A stretch of 64,000 bases of DNA from an uncultured Schlesneria sp. (GTDB lineage: Bacteria; Planctomycetota; Planctomycetia; Planctomycetales; Planctomycetaceae): positions 110,706-174,705 of the forward strand of contig CAILLA010000057.1 of assembly GCA_903834925.1 (NCBI GenBank). The letters run 5' to 3'. The notes beneath the pieces were generated by a model. That model did no database searches. It saw only the letters and a list, made by a program, of their open reading frames with translations, and was not told where the DNA came from. Position numbers and translations under genes: made by a program. Positions 47,053-56,121 of this stretch are shown one piece after another (position 1 is the stretch's first letter; each line of letters starts with the position of its first letter).

Positions 47053-48156
47053 TCACCCGTACATCCGGGCCAGTTCACGCAGTTCATCCAGGGCGTCTTC
47101 GACATCAGGAACGATTGCTCCGCAGACTCGGCCACCTCGATCGCAGACACCTAACCGCAAAAGATCGTCATAATCGTCAGATTCTTTCAACCTGAGATGT
47201 GCCCGATGACCAATCGTGCGGTCGCGAATTTTGTGGACATCCATGTGATGTTCGATCAACCACGCCGTACGCGGTGTGATATGACCATCAAGTGCTTCCA
47301 GTCCTGCTTCAACGTGATTGTATTTGTCGAGTCCCTTGCCAACGTCGTGCAGTAAAGCTGCCAGCTGAAACTCTTCATCGTACGGAAGCTCTTCCCTGGC
47401 AAGTACATAACACTGAAGCAGGTGATATAAAACGTCCCCCTCAGGATGGTAATGTTCGTCCTGCATGACGGTTTCCAGCGGAATCAGCAGCGAGCGATAG
47501 ACCTGGAATCGGTCAATCGCTGCTTCAGCCGCTGCCAATTCGATTTCCAGATCCGCGCCGGGGTACTCGTTCCGCAGGAACGATTCAAATTCAGGAAGTG
47601 TCGCCCGCTCCATCGCTTTTCCGGTGATTGAACTCTTGAAAACAAAGCTCGCCTTGTCGGGCGAATACATTGTCAATTCGATGGGAAAGCGATCGCGAAT
47701 ATGAACATGAGTAAAAAGTCGTTCTTGACCAAGCTTACGAACTCGTTTTCGCTCAACGTCGTAGTCAATCCCTTCTGCATCTAGGCTACTGGTGACGGCT
47801 TCGACGCTTGCGGCAAAGACGTGGATATCGATATCCGAACCTTGTCGAATATGACCTGTAAAGGTGCTGCCAATGATCTTAGGGCGACAATGAGCCAGCA
47901 TTCGCATGATGCGAAGCGCTTCGACTCGCATTTCGCGCAACCGGTCGTATCGCGAGTTTCCCTCGAAGAGATGAGCCATCCGTTGAATTTCGTCACGGAT
48001 TTCTGCGTTGCTGGGAAGTTCAGAGGGTTTGACCCAGCCTCGACAAAGTCGCCTGGCCGCTTTCATTTTTGCCCGGAAATACTCGGTTTCACTACGCGAG
48101 TACATCATCCGAGCCGCTTCAACAATAATCCCACGTCTCAGCTTTTCGTCACTCAT
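47053..48156 (-). CDS. Nucleotidyltransferase-HD domain fusion protein
   Basis: A 367-residue protein with two domains. Residues about 75-200 hold a minimal nucleotidyltransferase with GSTFTGHIRQGSDIDIHVF (GS motif followed by DxD-type SDID). Residues about 230-340 hold an HD phosphohydrolase-type motif, with HLLQCYV and ALLHDVGKGLD, plus HHMDVHKIRDR. The combination recalls tRNA nucleotidyltransferases and polyadenylating or nucleotide-signalling enzymes, but the other CCA-enzyme motifs are not visible. Function unassigned. It stands alone between the Gfo/Idh/MocA gene and a divergent secreted-protein gene. Confidence 0.82.
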   Translation of the reverse strand: MSDEKLRRGIIVEAARMMYSRSETEYFRAKMKAARRLCRGWVKPSELPSNAEIRDEIQRMAHLFEGNSRYDRLREMRVEALRIMRMLAHCRPKIIGSTFTGHIRQGSDIDIHVFAASVEAVTSSLDAEGIDYDVERKRVRKLGQERLFTHVHIRDRFPIELTMYSPDKASFVFKSSITGKAMERATLPEFESFLRNEYPGADLEIELAAAEAAIDRFQVYRSLLIPLETVMQDEHYHPEGDVLYHLLQCYVLAREELPYDEEFQLAALLHDVGKGLDKYNHVEAGLEALDGHITPRTAWLIEHHMDVHKIRDRTIGHRAHLRLKESDDYDDLLRLGVCDRGGRVCGAIVPDVEDALDELRELARMYG

Positions 48157-48226
48157 TCGAATCGTGTCGGTTAGTTATGGCAATGAATTCGGATCGAGTT
48201 CATTCGCACGGGAAAATCGTCATTTG

Positions 48227-48259
48227 AACGAGCCCATCAAGGCCGACACCGGGCTCGTT
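48227..48259. promoter_or_regulatory. Intergenic hairpin between divergent genes
   Basis: AACGAGCCC at 48227-48235 pairs with GGGCTCGTT at 48251-48259 (9 bp, 15-base loop). It lies between divergent genes, so is either an operator-like symmetry or an RNA structure. Role unknown. Confidence 0.4.
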
Positions 48260-48434
48260 TGTCTCGCCACGATTCTAGCGCATCACAGTTTCTCGTCAAG
48301 TTGCCCGACAATTCACGTTGACCCCGAAAACCGACTGCTGATACAAGCCGTTTGTTCGCGGCACGAATTCAGTCTGCCTTAGTTCGTTGCTGATGAAAAA
48401 TCTCAGATGAGTTTGGGCAAAAAGGAATTTGCAC

Positions 48435-49280
48435 ATGCTTCAAAAATGGATTTGTGGCTGGGGTCTGTTATTTGTTGTCACGACCACGGCATGGTCGGAC
48501 GAAACCCCTGCTCCACAAGGTGTTAAGAAGCAGCGTGTTTCACCAAAGCTACTACGCGAAGCCATGAACCTGCCCGAATACAAGGGGCAGGCTGCCCCCG
48601 CTTCACCCCCGCCGTCTATCGAGCATTTGCAGCGTTTGTCCGAAAAACTGAAGACAAACGGTGACAAGGAAGGAAGCGAATTATTGCAGAAGTTCATGCA
48701 AGAACATCAGCGTCTGGCCAGTCAATCCGCTCCCAACGCCGAAAAAGAAACTGCTCTTAACGTTCGCTGCCAGGTCGTCGAAGTTCAAACCGAAAAACTC
48801 CCCAAAAATTCCGTCCTGCTTGATGGTCTACCCGATCGTCAAAATACAGGTGCGTTTGAAAGAGAATTAAATCAGGCTGTCTTGGCGAAACATGCGACCC
48901 GTTTGTTTGAACCATTCACCCTTTCAACGAGGGTAAACGAAATCGGTCATTTTCATCAGGGGGATGAATTTTCTTTCCCTTCGTCTGATGGAAGTCCACC
49001 GAGCAAATTTCGGCGCACGGGCACGATCATTGAGGTGTTCGTCACGCCGATCGCACTCGACAAGAACCGCCTTGAATTGGTCATCGAATTAATTGACCCA
49101 GCATTAGCCTATGCCTGGAATGACTCGGACCCCTCATTGAATACAGCGAATACAGCGGGCCATCGAAAGCTGGAAGCAACGATTGAAACGGTGATCGGCG
49201 AAACCGCCATTCAAACGATCCCTTCGGAAAAACCGGGATACAAGATCTTTTGTGTCACCAGAATCACGCCGAAGAAGTGA
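48435..49280 (+). CDS. Exported protein of unknown function
   Basis: A 281-residue protein with a signal peptide (CGWGLLFVVTTTAWSDE). The C-terminal part contains GTIIEVFVTPIALDKNRLEL, a strand pattern reminiscent of the secretin or STN-type proteins seen elsewhere in the window, but no family is certain. ATG 48435 has AAAGGA eight bases upstream. Its stop is 52 bases before the DUF1573 gene, and the two are probably co-transcribed. Confidence 0.7.
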   Translation: MLQKWICGWGLLFVVTTTAWSDETPAPQGVKKQRVSPKLLREAMNLPEYKGQAAPASPPPSIEHLQRLSEKLKTNGDKEGSELLQKFMQEHQRLASQSAPNAEKETALNVRCQVVEVQTEKLPKNSVLLDGLPDRQNTGAFERELNQAVLAKHATRLFEPFTLSTRVNEIGHFHQGDEFSFPSSDGSPPSKFRRTGTIIEVFVTPIALDKNRLELVIELIDPALAYAWNDSDPSLNTANTAGHRKLEATIETVIGETAIQTIPSEKPGYKIFCVTRITPKK

Positions 49281-49332
49281 AAAACTCGGTTCGTTCAGGA
49301 TACATCCCCAAAACAGCATCAGGAACGCAATT

Positions 49333-50154
49333 ATGAAGTCGACGACAGGAGTAACGCTGCGACTGATGACCTGGGTGATGGCCCTCTGCCCTCTCTCATT
49401 GGCAGTTCTGTTTCACACCGGAATTCACTCGATTCCGCTTGCGATTGAAGTCCCACCCAAGCCGGCGATTGCCTTTCATCAATATGCGGTTGATCTGCGA
49501 AAGATTTCCGCTTCAAGTGAAGCCAATGCGATCTTTGTATTTCAAAACCGAGGGACTGAGCCCGTTCGAATCAACTCGCTTGAGCCAAGCTGTGGATGCT
49601 TGACCCCGTTATTGCAGGGGGACCATGACAAGGTCATTCCCGCCGGTGAATTTGGTCGAGTGATCGTTCGAATGCAGCCAGCGAATTCCACTCCTGGTCC
49701 GCATGAGTACACCGTCATTGTCAAGTATTCCGACCCCGATCCCCGGGAAACGCAACTCACATTGAAACTCGAAATTCCCACAACGACAATTACCGTGTCG
49801 CCGCCAGCTTTGATCGTCTACCACCCCAAAGGTGCCGAACCGACCACGTACGACTTCATGATCACGGACGGACGTGGGACACGGTTTGAGATCACCGAGG
49901 TCTCGGTCAACAGTGATCTCGTCGAGACGGCCATTGGTGAAACATCTAGAACTCAAACCGGTATGTTTCAGCAATCCGTGAGAGTTTCAATTGCTGGCGA
50001 TTTGCCAGCAACCCGAACCCAAGCCTTGCTACGTATTAAGACTGATGATCGCGAAGTCCCCGAATTGCGAGTCCCGTTGATGATGCAAGGCCCAGTCCCC
50101 GCCATTGCCGATGAAGGAGATCATGGCCTGGATCACGAGCATCACAAACACTAA
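49333..50154 (+). CDS. DUF1573 domain exported protein
   Basis: A 273-residue protein with a signal segment followed by an ASH-like immunoglobulin fold. The EPSCGCLTP motif, typical of DUF1573, lies near residue 78. A second similar region follows, and the tail is His-rich (DHGLDHEHHKH). The family is exported and of unknown function. ATG 49333 is preceded by AGGA; the frame is open to 49252 inside the preceding gene. Confidence 0.88.
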   Translation: MKSTTGVTLRLMTWVMALCPLSLAVLFHTGIHSIPLAIEVPPKPAIAFHQYAVDLRKISASSEANAIFVFQNRGTEPVRINSLEPSCGCLTPLLQGDHDKVIPAGEFGRVIVRMQPANSTPGPHEYTVIVKYSDPDPRETQLTLKLEIPTTTITVSPPALIVYHPKGAEPTTYDFMITDGRGTRFEITEVSVNSDLVETAIGETSRTQTGMFQQSVRVSIAGDLPATRTQALLRIKTDDREVPELRVPLMMQGPVPAIADEGDHGLDHEHHKH

Positions 50155-50163
50155 CCGGACAGC

Positions 50164-51726
50164 TCAAAATTCACGTGAGGAGCTGGCGACGACTTCTGCA
50201 GCTCTCTCGCCGCTGGCGATCGCATCGGGGACTCCAACCCCGTTGCAAGCGATTCCCGCTAATGCGATTCCCGTGTGTCGGTTCAACAACTCTTGAACTC
50301 GTGCGACACGATCCAGGTGCCCAACGTGATATTGAGGCATTGCACCCGGATAACGAACAATTCGCATGAAGTCTGGTTCACCGCGAACACCGAGAACTTC
50401 GGCAAGTTCTTCCCTTACAATCTGCAACAATTGATCATCGGTCTTCTCGTATAGTTCTGGTTGCATCGCACCACCGACGAAGGTTCGCAGTAAGACACGA
50501 CCTGTCGGCGCACGGTCAGGAAATTTTCGACTTGAGAACGAAACCGCAAGAATCCGCCGTCGTTCCGAATGTGGAATGACCAATCCAAATGCCTTAAGTG
50601 GGTCTCGAATGTCAGAAAGAGCATGCCCCGAAACAACAATGGCACTCGATGCGTATTCGAATTTCCTGAGTTCAACGCTCAGCTTTGAATCGAGTGTTTC
50701 AAGAATCGTCGCCGTTCGACCTGCCGTTGCAGCGACGACAATGGAAGTAAATCGTTCTTCAGTGCCATCCGAAAGCTTCAGCGAATAGGAATACGAATCC
50801 CCGAATTGAACATGGTCAACGGTGTCATGCGCGGCAATTGAAACAACGCTGCAGTTCAAACGGATACGACATGCGGATTCCACCTTTGATCGTAGCGCGC
50901 CGACGAGATCCTCCATCCCCCCCTTTAATCCCGCGAACAATCCATAACGCGCTCCACTTGACGAGTCTGATGGGTCTTCATCGGCAGTCGACTCGGGAGT
51001 TGTTCCTGGCTTCCGTTGCTTCTTTTTTTTACTGAGCGAAGCACGGATCAGGCTACCATGATCCCGTTCCATCTCGAGAAAGCGAGGCATGGTTGCCGCG
51101 AGACTTAATTGCTTCGGATCTGCGGTATAGATTCCGCCAACTAGCGGCTGAACCAGGCGATCAAGAGCTTCACGTCCGAATCGTCGTAACACAAAGTCCG
51201 ATAGGCTTTCGTCGACGATTGCCGGTTTATTTGAAGCGGCCGAATCGCTCGATTCATGAGTCGGCTGTTTTGTGGCGTTCTGGCGGCTGGGGACGAACCA
51301 TTCCGCCAGCAATCGAAGCTTGCCCCAGACCGAGAATAACGGAGATTTGATCACGGGCCAAACGGCAGTAGGGCTAAGCAACTGAAAACCTTCAGGAATC
51401 GGCAGCGGTCGCCCATCGCGAAGTACAAGAGCGCCACGGTAGCGAGCATCTGTCGAAACAAGTCGGTCATCAATCCCAAGCCGACGACAAAGGCCGACGG
51501 CAGCAGGTTTGTTCGTCAGAAACGAATCGGCCCCCGTATCGACCAGATACCCACCGATCTGTTCGGTTCCAACCAAACCACCTAAACGAGAACTGGCTTC
51601 GAAAAGCGTGACGTCGATCGCCTCATTCCGTTCTTTGGCGAGCTCAATCAGGCGATTCGCCGCAGCGAGTCCAGCCAGCCCGCCCCCAATGACCGCAACC
51701 CGTTTTGCGCTGGCGCTTTTAGGCAT
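50164..51726 (-). CDS. hemY: Protoporphyrinogen oxidase (HemY type)
   Basis: Oxidises (copro)protoporphyrinogen to the porphyrin in heme synthesis, using FAD and oxygen. The 520-residue protein has the FAD-binding GGGLAGL near residue 16, the [21 protein letters not shown] region and a C-terminal [21 protein letters not shown] motif. It overlaps the end of hemE by eight bases, so the two are co-translated. The symbol hemG is also used for this class; no hemH is adjacent. A linker of about 35 residues near 255-290 contains a Lys-rich stretch and may be a lineage-specific insertion. Confidence 0.93.
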   Translation of the reverse strand: MPKSASAKRVAVIGGGLAGLAAANRLIELAKERNEAIDVTLFEASSRLGGLVGTEQIGGYLVDTGADSFLTNKPAAVGLCRRLGIDDRLVSTDARYRGALVLRDGRPLPIPEGFQLLSPTAVWPVIKSPLFSVWGKLRLLAEWFVPSRQNATKQPTHESSDSAASNKPAIVDESLSDFVLRRFGREALDRLVQPLVGGIYTADPKQLSLAATMPRFLEMERDHGSLIRASLSKKKKQRKPGTTPESTADEDPSDSSSGARYGLFAGLKGGMEDLVGALRSKVESACRIRLNCSVVSIAAHDTVDHVQFGDSYSYSLKLSDGTEERFTSIVVAATAGRTATILETLDSKLSVELRKFEYASSAIVVSGHALSDIRDPLKAFGLVIPHSERRRILAVSFSSRKFPDRAPTGRVLLRTFVGGAMQPELYEKTDDQLLQIVREELAEVLGVRGEPDFMRIVRYPGAMPQYHVGHLDRVARVQELLNRHTGIALAGIACNGVGVPDAIASGERAAEVVASSSREF

Positions 51727-52765
51727 GTTGTCCCATCTCATGTACCATCTCGACAAGTGCTTTCACGTTCTCAGGAGGGACTTCAGGAAAGACTCCGTGA
51801 CCAAGATTAAAGATATGTCCAGGACGCCCTTCTGTCGCATCCAGTACGGCTTTTGCCCGCTGCCTCAGTGTGGGTAAATCCGCCATTAATGAGACAGGGT
51901 CCAGGTTTCCCTGCACTGCCACGTCATGCCCGACCGTCTTCCAACCGTCGGCGAGATTGACTCGCCAGTCGAGACCGATCACGCTGCCCCCCGCTTCTCG
52001 CAAATAAGGTAATAGCGCCGGATTGCCCGTCAGAAAATTGATCACCGGAACGCCGGGTCGAATTCCGTCGATGACACTCTTAGTATAGGGCATAACGTAT
52101 CGCTTGTAATCATCAGGCGACAAACAACCGGCCCAACTGTCGAACAATTGCACTGCCTGACAGCCGGCATTGATCTGACCATTGATGTATCGCACCAGAC
52201 TGCGAGACAACTTTTCCATCAGCGTCCGCCAGGCACCCTCGTCCGTATACATCATTGTTTTGGTTTTGACATAGTTCTTCGAGCCACCACCTTCGATGGC
52301 GTATGAAGCCAGAGTAAACGGGGCACCGGCAAAACCAAGCAGAGGAATGTCCGCAGGAAGGTCACGTCGAATCCTTCGAACCGCTTCGAATACGAAATGC
52401 AGCGACGCGACTTCCTCCAGCTCTCGAATTCGATCAACGTCTGCCGGCGACTGAATTGGGTTATGGATAACCGGCCCTTCACCCTTGGCATATTCCAGAT
52501 CAATCCCCATCGGCTCAAGCATGGGGAGGAGGTCAGCGAAAAGAATTGCGGCGTCGACACCCAACACTCGCTGAGCCGTCAACGTCACTTCCGCAGCCAA
52601 GTCAGGTGATTTGCAAAGTTCAATAAATGTGATTTTGGTTCGAACGGCCATATACTCGGGCAAATACCGTCCCGCCTGACGCATAATCCAGATCGGGGTC
52701 GTGTCGGTTGTTTCGCGTCGAGCGGCTTTGAGAAATCGGCAGTTTTCTAAGGCGGGCGTCAGCAT
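51719..52765 (-). CDS. hemE: Uroporphyrinogen decarboxylase
   Basis: Decarboxylates uroporphyrinogen III to coproporphyrinogen III in heme synthesis. The 348-residue protein has [13 protein letters not shown] near the N-terminus (the conserved substrate-binding Arg), [12 protein letters not shown] and [12 protein letters not shown] 52765 has GGAG upstream; the frame is open to 52852 but the start here fits the family. Upstream lies a DUF202 gene 86 bases away and downstream hemY, overlapping. Confidence 0.97.
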   Translation of the reverse strand: MLTPALENCRFLKAARRETTDTTPIWIMRQAGRYLPEYMAVRTKITFIELCKSPDLAAEVTLTAQRVLGVDAAILFADLLPMLEPMGIDLEYAKGEGPVIHNPIQSPADVDRIRELEEVASLHFVFEAVRRIRRDLPADIPLLGFAGAPFTLASYAIEGGGSKNYVKTKTMMYTDEGAWRTLMEKLSRSLVRYINGQINAGCQAVQLFDSWAGCLSPDDYKRYVMPYTKSVIDGIRPGVPVINFLTGNPALLPYLREAGGSVIGLDWRVNLADGWKTVGHDVAVQGNLDPVSLMADLPTLRQRAKAVLDATEGRPGHIFNLGHGVFPEVPPENVKALVEMVHEMGQHA

Positions 52766-52851
52766 GTCAGCTCCAGTCAAAAGGGACGGGATTGTAGCGC
52801 GACCGAACCCCCAAGGGAAACGCAAACAGACCATTTCGTGGGCCAAAATCA

Positions 52852-53253
52852 TTAACGGCTGACGAAAGGCGCAATCAGCCCCAGTGCTCCAAGAAGACTC
52901 ATCAGTGCAGCCAGCACGTAGGCAGGTGAAAAAGAGAGTGACGGGTCATACGCGTGCAAGCGTTTTGTGCGCTCACGATGTTGCCAACAAGCCATTGCCA
53001 ACGTGACAACGCCGATCACGATCATCAACAAACCTGTCGGACGAGCTCCCAGAAAATGAGGCGGATGCCGAACGGGGTCTTGCTCGTGCAGGTATTCAAA
53101 AAACTTGTGTAATGTTAACCCGAAGGTCACCAGCGACGTTCCCGTGCGAACCCATGCCAGAAGTGTACGTTCGTAAGCCAGCAACGTACGTTCAATCGCC
53201 ATTTGCCCCTGATCAGGCGGCGGCAATTGCTTTTTCGGTTCGACCGTCGTCAT
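52852..53253 (-). CDS. DUF202 / YidH-like membrane protein
   Basis: A 133-residue membrane protein with the DUF202 motif [21 protein letters not shown] and three hydrophobic segments, the last two near residues 70-90 and 110-130. Function unknown. ATG 53253 has a weak upstream site; the frame open to 53358 overlaps the GH16 stop. Confidence 0.85.
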   Translation of the reverse strand: MTTVEPKKQLPPPDQGQMAIERTLLAYERTLLAWVRTGTSLVTFGLTLHKFFEYLHEQDPVRHPPHFLGARPTGLLMIVIGVVTLAMACWQHRERTKRLHAYDPSLSFSPAYVLAALMSLLGALGLIAPFVSR

Positions 53254-53332
53254 GGGGTGTTGTCCGCGAGAAAAAACTTGAACACCAATCGCTTCCCAAT
53301 TCCGCCTCTCAAGGAATTTCCGACGGACGAAC

Positions 53333-54133
53333 TCAGGGGCGCTGATAGACACGAACATAGTCGACTAGAAACTGCCGGGGAAACGGCGTGCTGGCGTCAG
53401 GGTTTCCCAGAAAATTGCCACCGATAGCGAGATTGAGGATCATGTGAAAACGCTGGTCGAATGGAGCGGGGTATTTCCCTCCGCCAGAACTCCATTCCTT
53501 CTGGGTCTGATAAAGTTCGCCATCGACATACCAGCGTATCACCCCTTCTTCCCATTCAATTGCGTAGTTGTGAAAGTCGTCGGTGAAGTTACCGGTCGAA
53601 AGTTTTTTCTGTCCGCTGCTGTATTTGTTGTCGGGCCACTTTTTGCCGAAATGCAACGTCCCCAACACCACGTTGGGCTCCTGGCCTTTGAATTCCATGA
53701 TGTCAATTTCGCCGCTCAAAGCCCACGTTCCATAGATTTCGTCCGTAGGCAACATCCAAATCGCGGGCCATACCCCTTGGCCTGCTGGAAGTTTGGCACG
53801 TACTTCGAATTTGCCGTATTTCCAGTCACCGCGATGTTTGCTTCGAATCCGCGCCGATGAATAGTCTCGGACAGTTCCCGCGATGTCGCAGCGTTCCTTT
53901 CTGGCTTCAAGCACTAAGTGACCTTCTTCCACACGGAGATTTTCTTTTCGATCCGTATACATCTGAAGTTCCTGATTTCCCCCTCCAAATGCGTTTACCT
54001 CTGCTTCCCACTTGGTGTAGTCGAGCGATTTACCATCGAACTCGTCGCTCCAGACGAGTTTCCATTCGCCATTTTGCGCGCAGACGGTTGATGTAAGAAC
54101 AAGCAATGACAACAGAAACGCTGATCGAAACAT
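53333..54133 (-). CDS. Glycoside hydrolase family 16 (beta-glucanase/laminarinase-like)
   Basis: A secreted 266-residue endoglucanase-type enzyme with a signal peptide (FLLSLLVLTSTVCAQ). The active-site GEIDIMEF matches the GH16 ExDxxE pattern, and the flanking WPAIWMLP and TLHFGKKWPDN fit laminarinase-like members. Probable substrates are beta-1,3 or mixed-linkage glucans from algae or fungi, by inference. Start ATG 54133. Confidence 0.94.
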   Translation of the reverse strand: MFRSAFLLSLLVLTSTVCAQNGEWKLVWSDEFDGKSLDYTKWEAEVNAFGGGNQELQMYTDRKENLRVEEGHLVLEARKERCDIAGTVRDYSSARIRSKHRGDWKYGKFEVRAKLPAGQGVWPAIWMLPTDEIYGTWALSGEIDIMEFKGQEPNVVLGTLHFGKKWPDNKYSSGQKKLSTGNFTDDFHNYAIEWEEGVIRWYVDGELYQTQKEWSSGGGKYPAPFDQRFHMILNLAIGGNFLGNPDASTPFPRQFLVDYVRVYQRP

Positions 54134-54305
54134 TGAAATGGCTTCTCAAAATGAGGAAAAGGTCACATAAGTATGGCAGCGTTGCGGGACGCAGGAAAGC
54201 ATTGCCGAACCTTGCGTCCGAAGAATCTTGACCGACCCTATGGTAAATTCCAAACCAGAAAACAAGGATCGTCATCTTACCAAGGCTGATTTCGCGGAGT
54301 CGAGC

Positions 54306-55088
54306 ATGATTCGTTTCGCCGATTCGATGAAGCGTTGCTATCACACTGCGGAAACGTCTATTGCACTCATCGTCTCTACAGCGATCAATTTCATCTATCC
54401 TCCAACGTGCCTCTTGTGTGACCAGGAAATCACGGCATTGGGCCATGGCTTCTGTGAATCCTGCCTGTCAAAATTGAAACCAGCTGTTTTGCTTGAATGC
54501 CCTCGATGTGGTGCCCCCGTCGGGCCCTACACCGATCTGGCAAGCGGGTGTGGCCAATGTCGCCGAGAGTCATTTGCCTTCGACGGCGTAATTCGCCTGG
54601 GTGTTTACGATGGCCAAATGCGATTGGCTTCACTTCGTGCGAAAGCGTCAGGCGGGGGAAGTCTCGCACGCGGGCTGGCCAGATTGCTTGTCGATCAGAA
54701 ACGAGCGACGTTTCATACATCGGGCTTCGACCTTGTCGTCCCCATCCCGGAACATTGGACGAGACGATTTGTGCATCCGCACTACGCGGCTGAGACGATC
54801 TCACGTCAGATTGCTCGAAGTCTTAACGTTCGCTGGAACCGTAAGATTCTCATCAAGTCGCGTCGAACCCCAAAACAGGCAACCAGCCCCACACCCCTTC
54901 GTCGTCAGCAACAGCAAGGTAGTTTTGCGGTCGCGCGTAAGGGACCAATTGCAGGAAAAGCCATCCTTCTTGTCGATGATATTTTGACAACAGGATCAAC
55001 CGCCGACGCTGCGGCGAAAACACTTAAAAAGGCCGGGGCTGCTCACGTGATCGTTGCCGTCATTGCTGTCAGTCCGCTGCGAAAGTAA
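54306..55088 (+). CDS. comF: ComF family phosphoribosyltransferase-like protein
   Basis: A 260-residue protein with an N-terminal four-Cys zinc site (CLLC ... CESC, CPRC ... CGQC) and a C-terminal PRTase motif LLVDDILTTGST near residue 220. ComF is needed for DNA uptake in some bacteria; its role here is unknown. ATG 54306 has GGAG six bases upstream and gives a normal ComF N-terminus; ATG 54240 and TTG 54228 also remain in frame. Confidence 0.85.
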   Translation: MIRFADSMKRCYHTAETSIALIVSTAINFIYPPTCLLCDQEITALGHGFCESCLSKLKPAVLLECPRCGAPVGPYTDLASGCGQCRRESFAFDGVIRLGVYDGQMRLASLRAKASGGGSLARGLARLLVDQKRATFHTSGFDLVVPIPEHWTRRFVHPHYAAETISRQIARSLNVRWNRKILIKSRRTPKQATSPTPLRRQQQQGSFAVARKGPIAGKAILLVDDILTTGSTADAAAKTLKKAGAAHVIVAVIAVSPLRK

Positions 55089-55103
55089 GTCGTTAACACG
55101 TGA

Positions 55104-55565
55104 TTATCGGGGAGTGTCACCACGAATAATCGGCTGAAGCTCTTCCACAAAGTCGTTGACGTCCTGGAATTCTCGATAGACAGACGCAAAGCGTACGAAC
55201 GCGACATGGTCCAGGTGACGCAACGATTCCATCACTTTTTCGCCAATTTCGCGTGACGGGACTTCCCGATCGAATTGTTCGTAAAGATTCGCTTCGATTT
55301 CAGAGATAATATTTTCAATCTTTTCATCACTGATTGGTCGTTTGTAACAGGCTTTTTCGAGCCCGGATTTGATCTTTTCGCGCTGAAAGGGAACTCGGGT
55401 TCCGTCTTTTTTCACGACTTTGATCGGCGAATCTTCAATCTTTTCATAAGTCGTAAATCGCCGATCACAACTGAGGCACTTCCGTCGTCGCCGAATCACG
55501 AACTGCTGACTCGCGCGCGAATCGATGACGCTCGTGTCTTCGTGGCGACAAAACGGACACATCAT
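55104..55565 (-). CDS. nrdR: Transcriptional repressor NrdR
   Basis: A 153-residue regulator that represses ribonucleotide reductase genes when ATP/dATP bound. It has the zinc ribbon (CPFC ... CLSC, with RRRRKC and RRFTTYE) followed by an ATP-cone domain ([20 protein letters not shown]). Length is normal. No nrd gene lies in the window. Convergent with comF. Confidence 0.96.
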   Translation of the reverse strand: MMCPFCRHEDTSVIDSRASQQFVIRRRRKCLSCDRRFTTYEKIEDSPIKVVKKDGTRVPFQREKIKSGLEKACYKRPISDEKIENIISEIEANLYEQFDREVPSREIGEKVMESLRHLDHVAFVRFASVYREFQDVNDFVEELQPIIRGDTPR

Positions 55566-56121
55566 GATCGCAAACTCCTGTCATACCAACCATCGACGGG
55601 ACAACTCAGTCGGTTCTCAGGCACTTTTTTCCTCATAAAGTGAAGCCGCGTCTCCCTTCGATCTGTTCATTGAATCTACGTTACATCCGAAAGTGAGAAA
55701 TCGCTAGATGTTAAGGCATCAATTTTGAGAAATTATTCAATTGCCGAACAGCCAATTGTTAATCCGTTGCAAAATTGGTTTCGAATTTCGAAATGTGATG
55801 ATTCTAGTAAAAAAATAGCGGCTTCCCAGACTTCGATTCGCTTCACGGCGAGTCGGTTGGGCGAATCGGAATTCACTGAACCATCGTGCCTAGAGCGTCC
55901 GATACATCGAGAGCGTTCACGTCGGAACACTATGGCATCATTTGGGTTCTGGCTGGAAAAGTTTACCCAGCCGGAAAAGTCATCGCATTCGAAAAAGTTG
56001 TTCGTTGAATTCCATGTTTGGAATTCAACAAACAATGACTGCGGATGACACGCGTAAATGGACTTACTCGACCCGAGCTTTCACACATTGTGATCGCTCG
56101 CGATAGTTTTTGAGGAACAGG
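55566..56121. other. Long intergenic region with a hairpin
   Basis: A 556-base gap between nrdR and the Pro-rich protein. Open frames on both strands are short and dissimilar to neighbours and are not called. The strong stem-loop is at 55998-56035, about 90 bases upstream of the next gene. Confidence 0.6.
55998..56035. promoter_or_regulatory. Long hairpin upstream of the Pro-rich secreted protein
   Basis: GTTGAATTCC (56004-56013) pairs perfectly with GGAATTCAAC (56020-56029) around ATGTTT. Beyond one mismatch the stem continues for five more pairs (55998-56002 with 56031-56035). An operator or RNA structure are both possible. Confidence 0.55.

Noticed and set aside
55725..56048. Open frames on both strands in the nrdR-downstream gap
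   Set aside because: They overlap each other in opposite senses and cover a hairpin; neither has protein-like composition.
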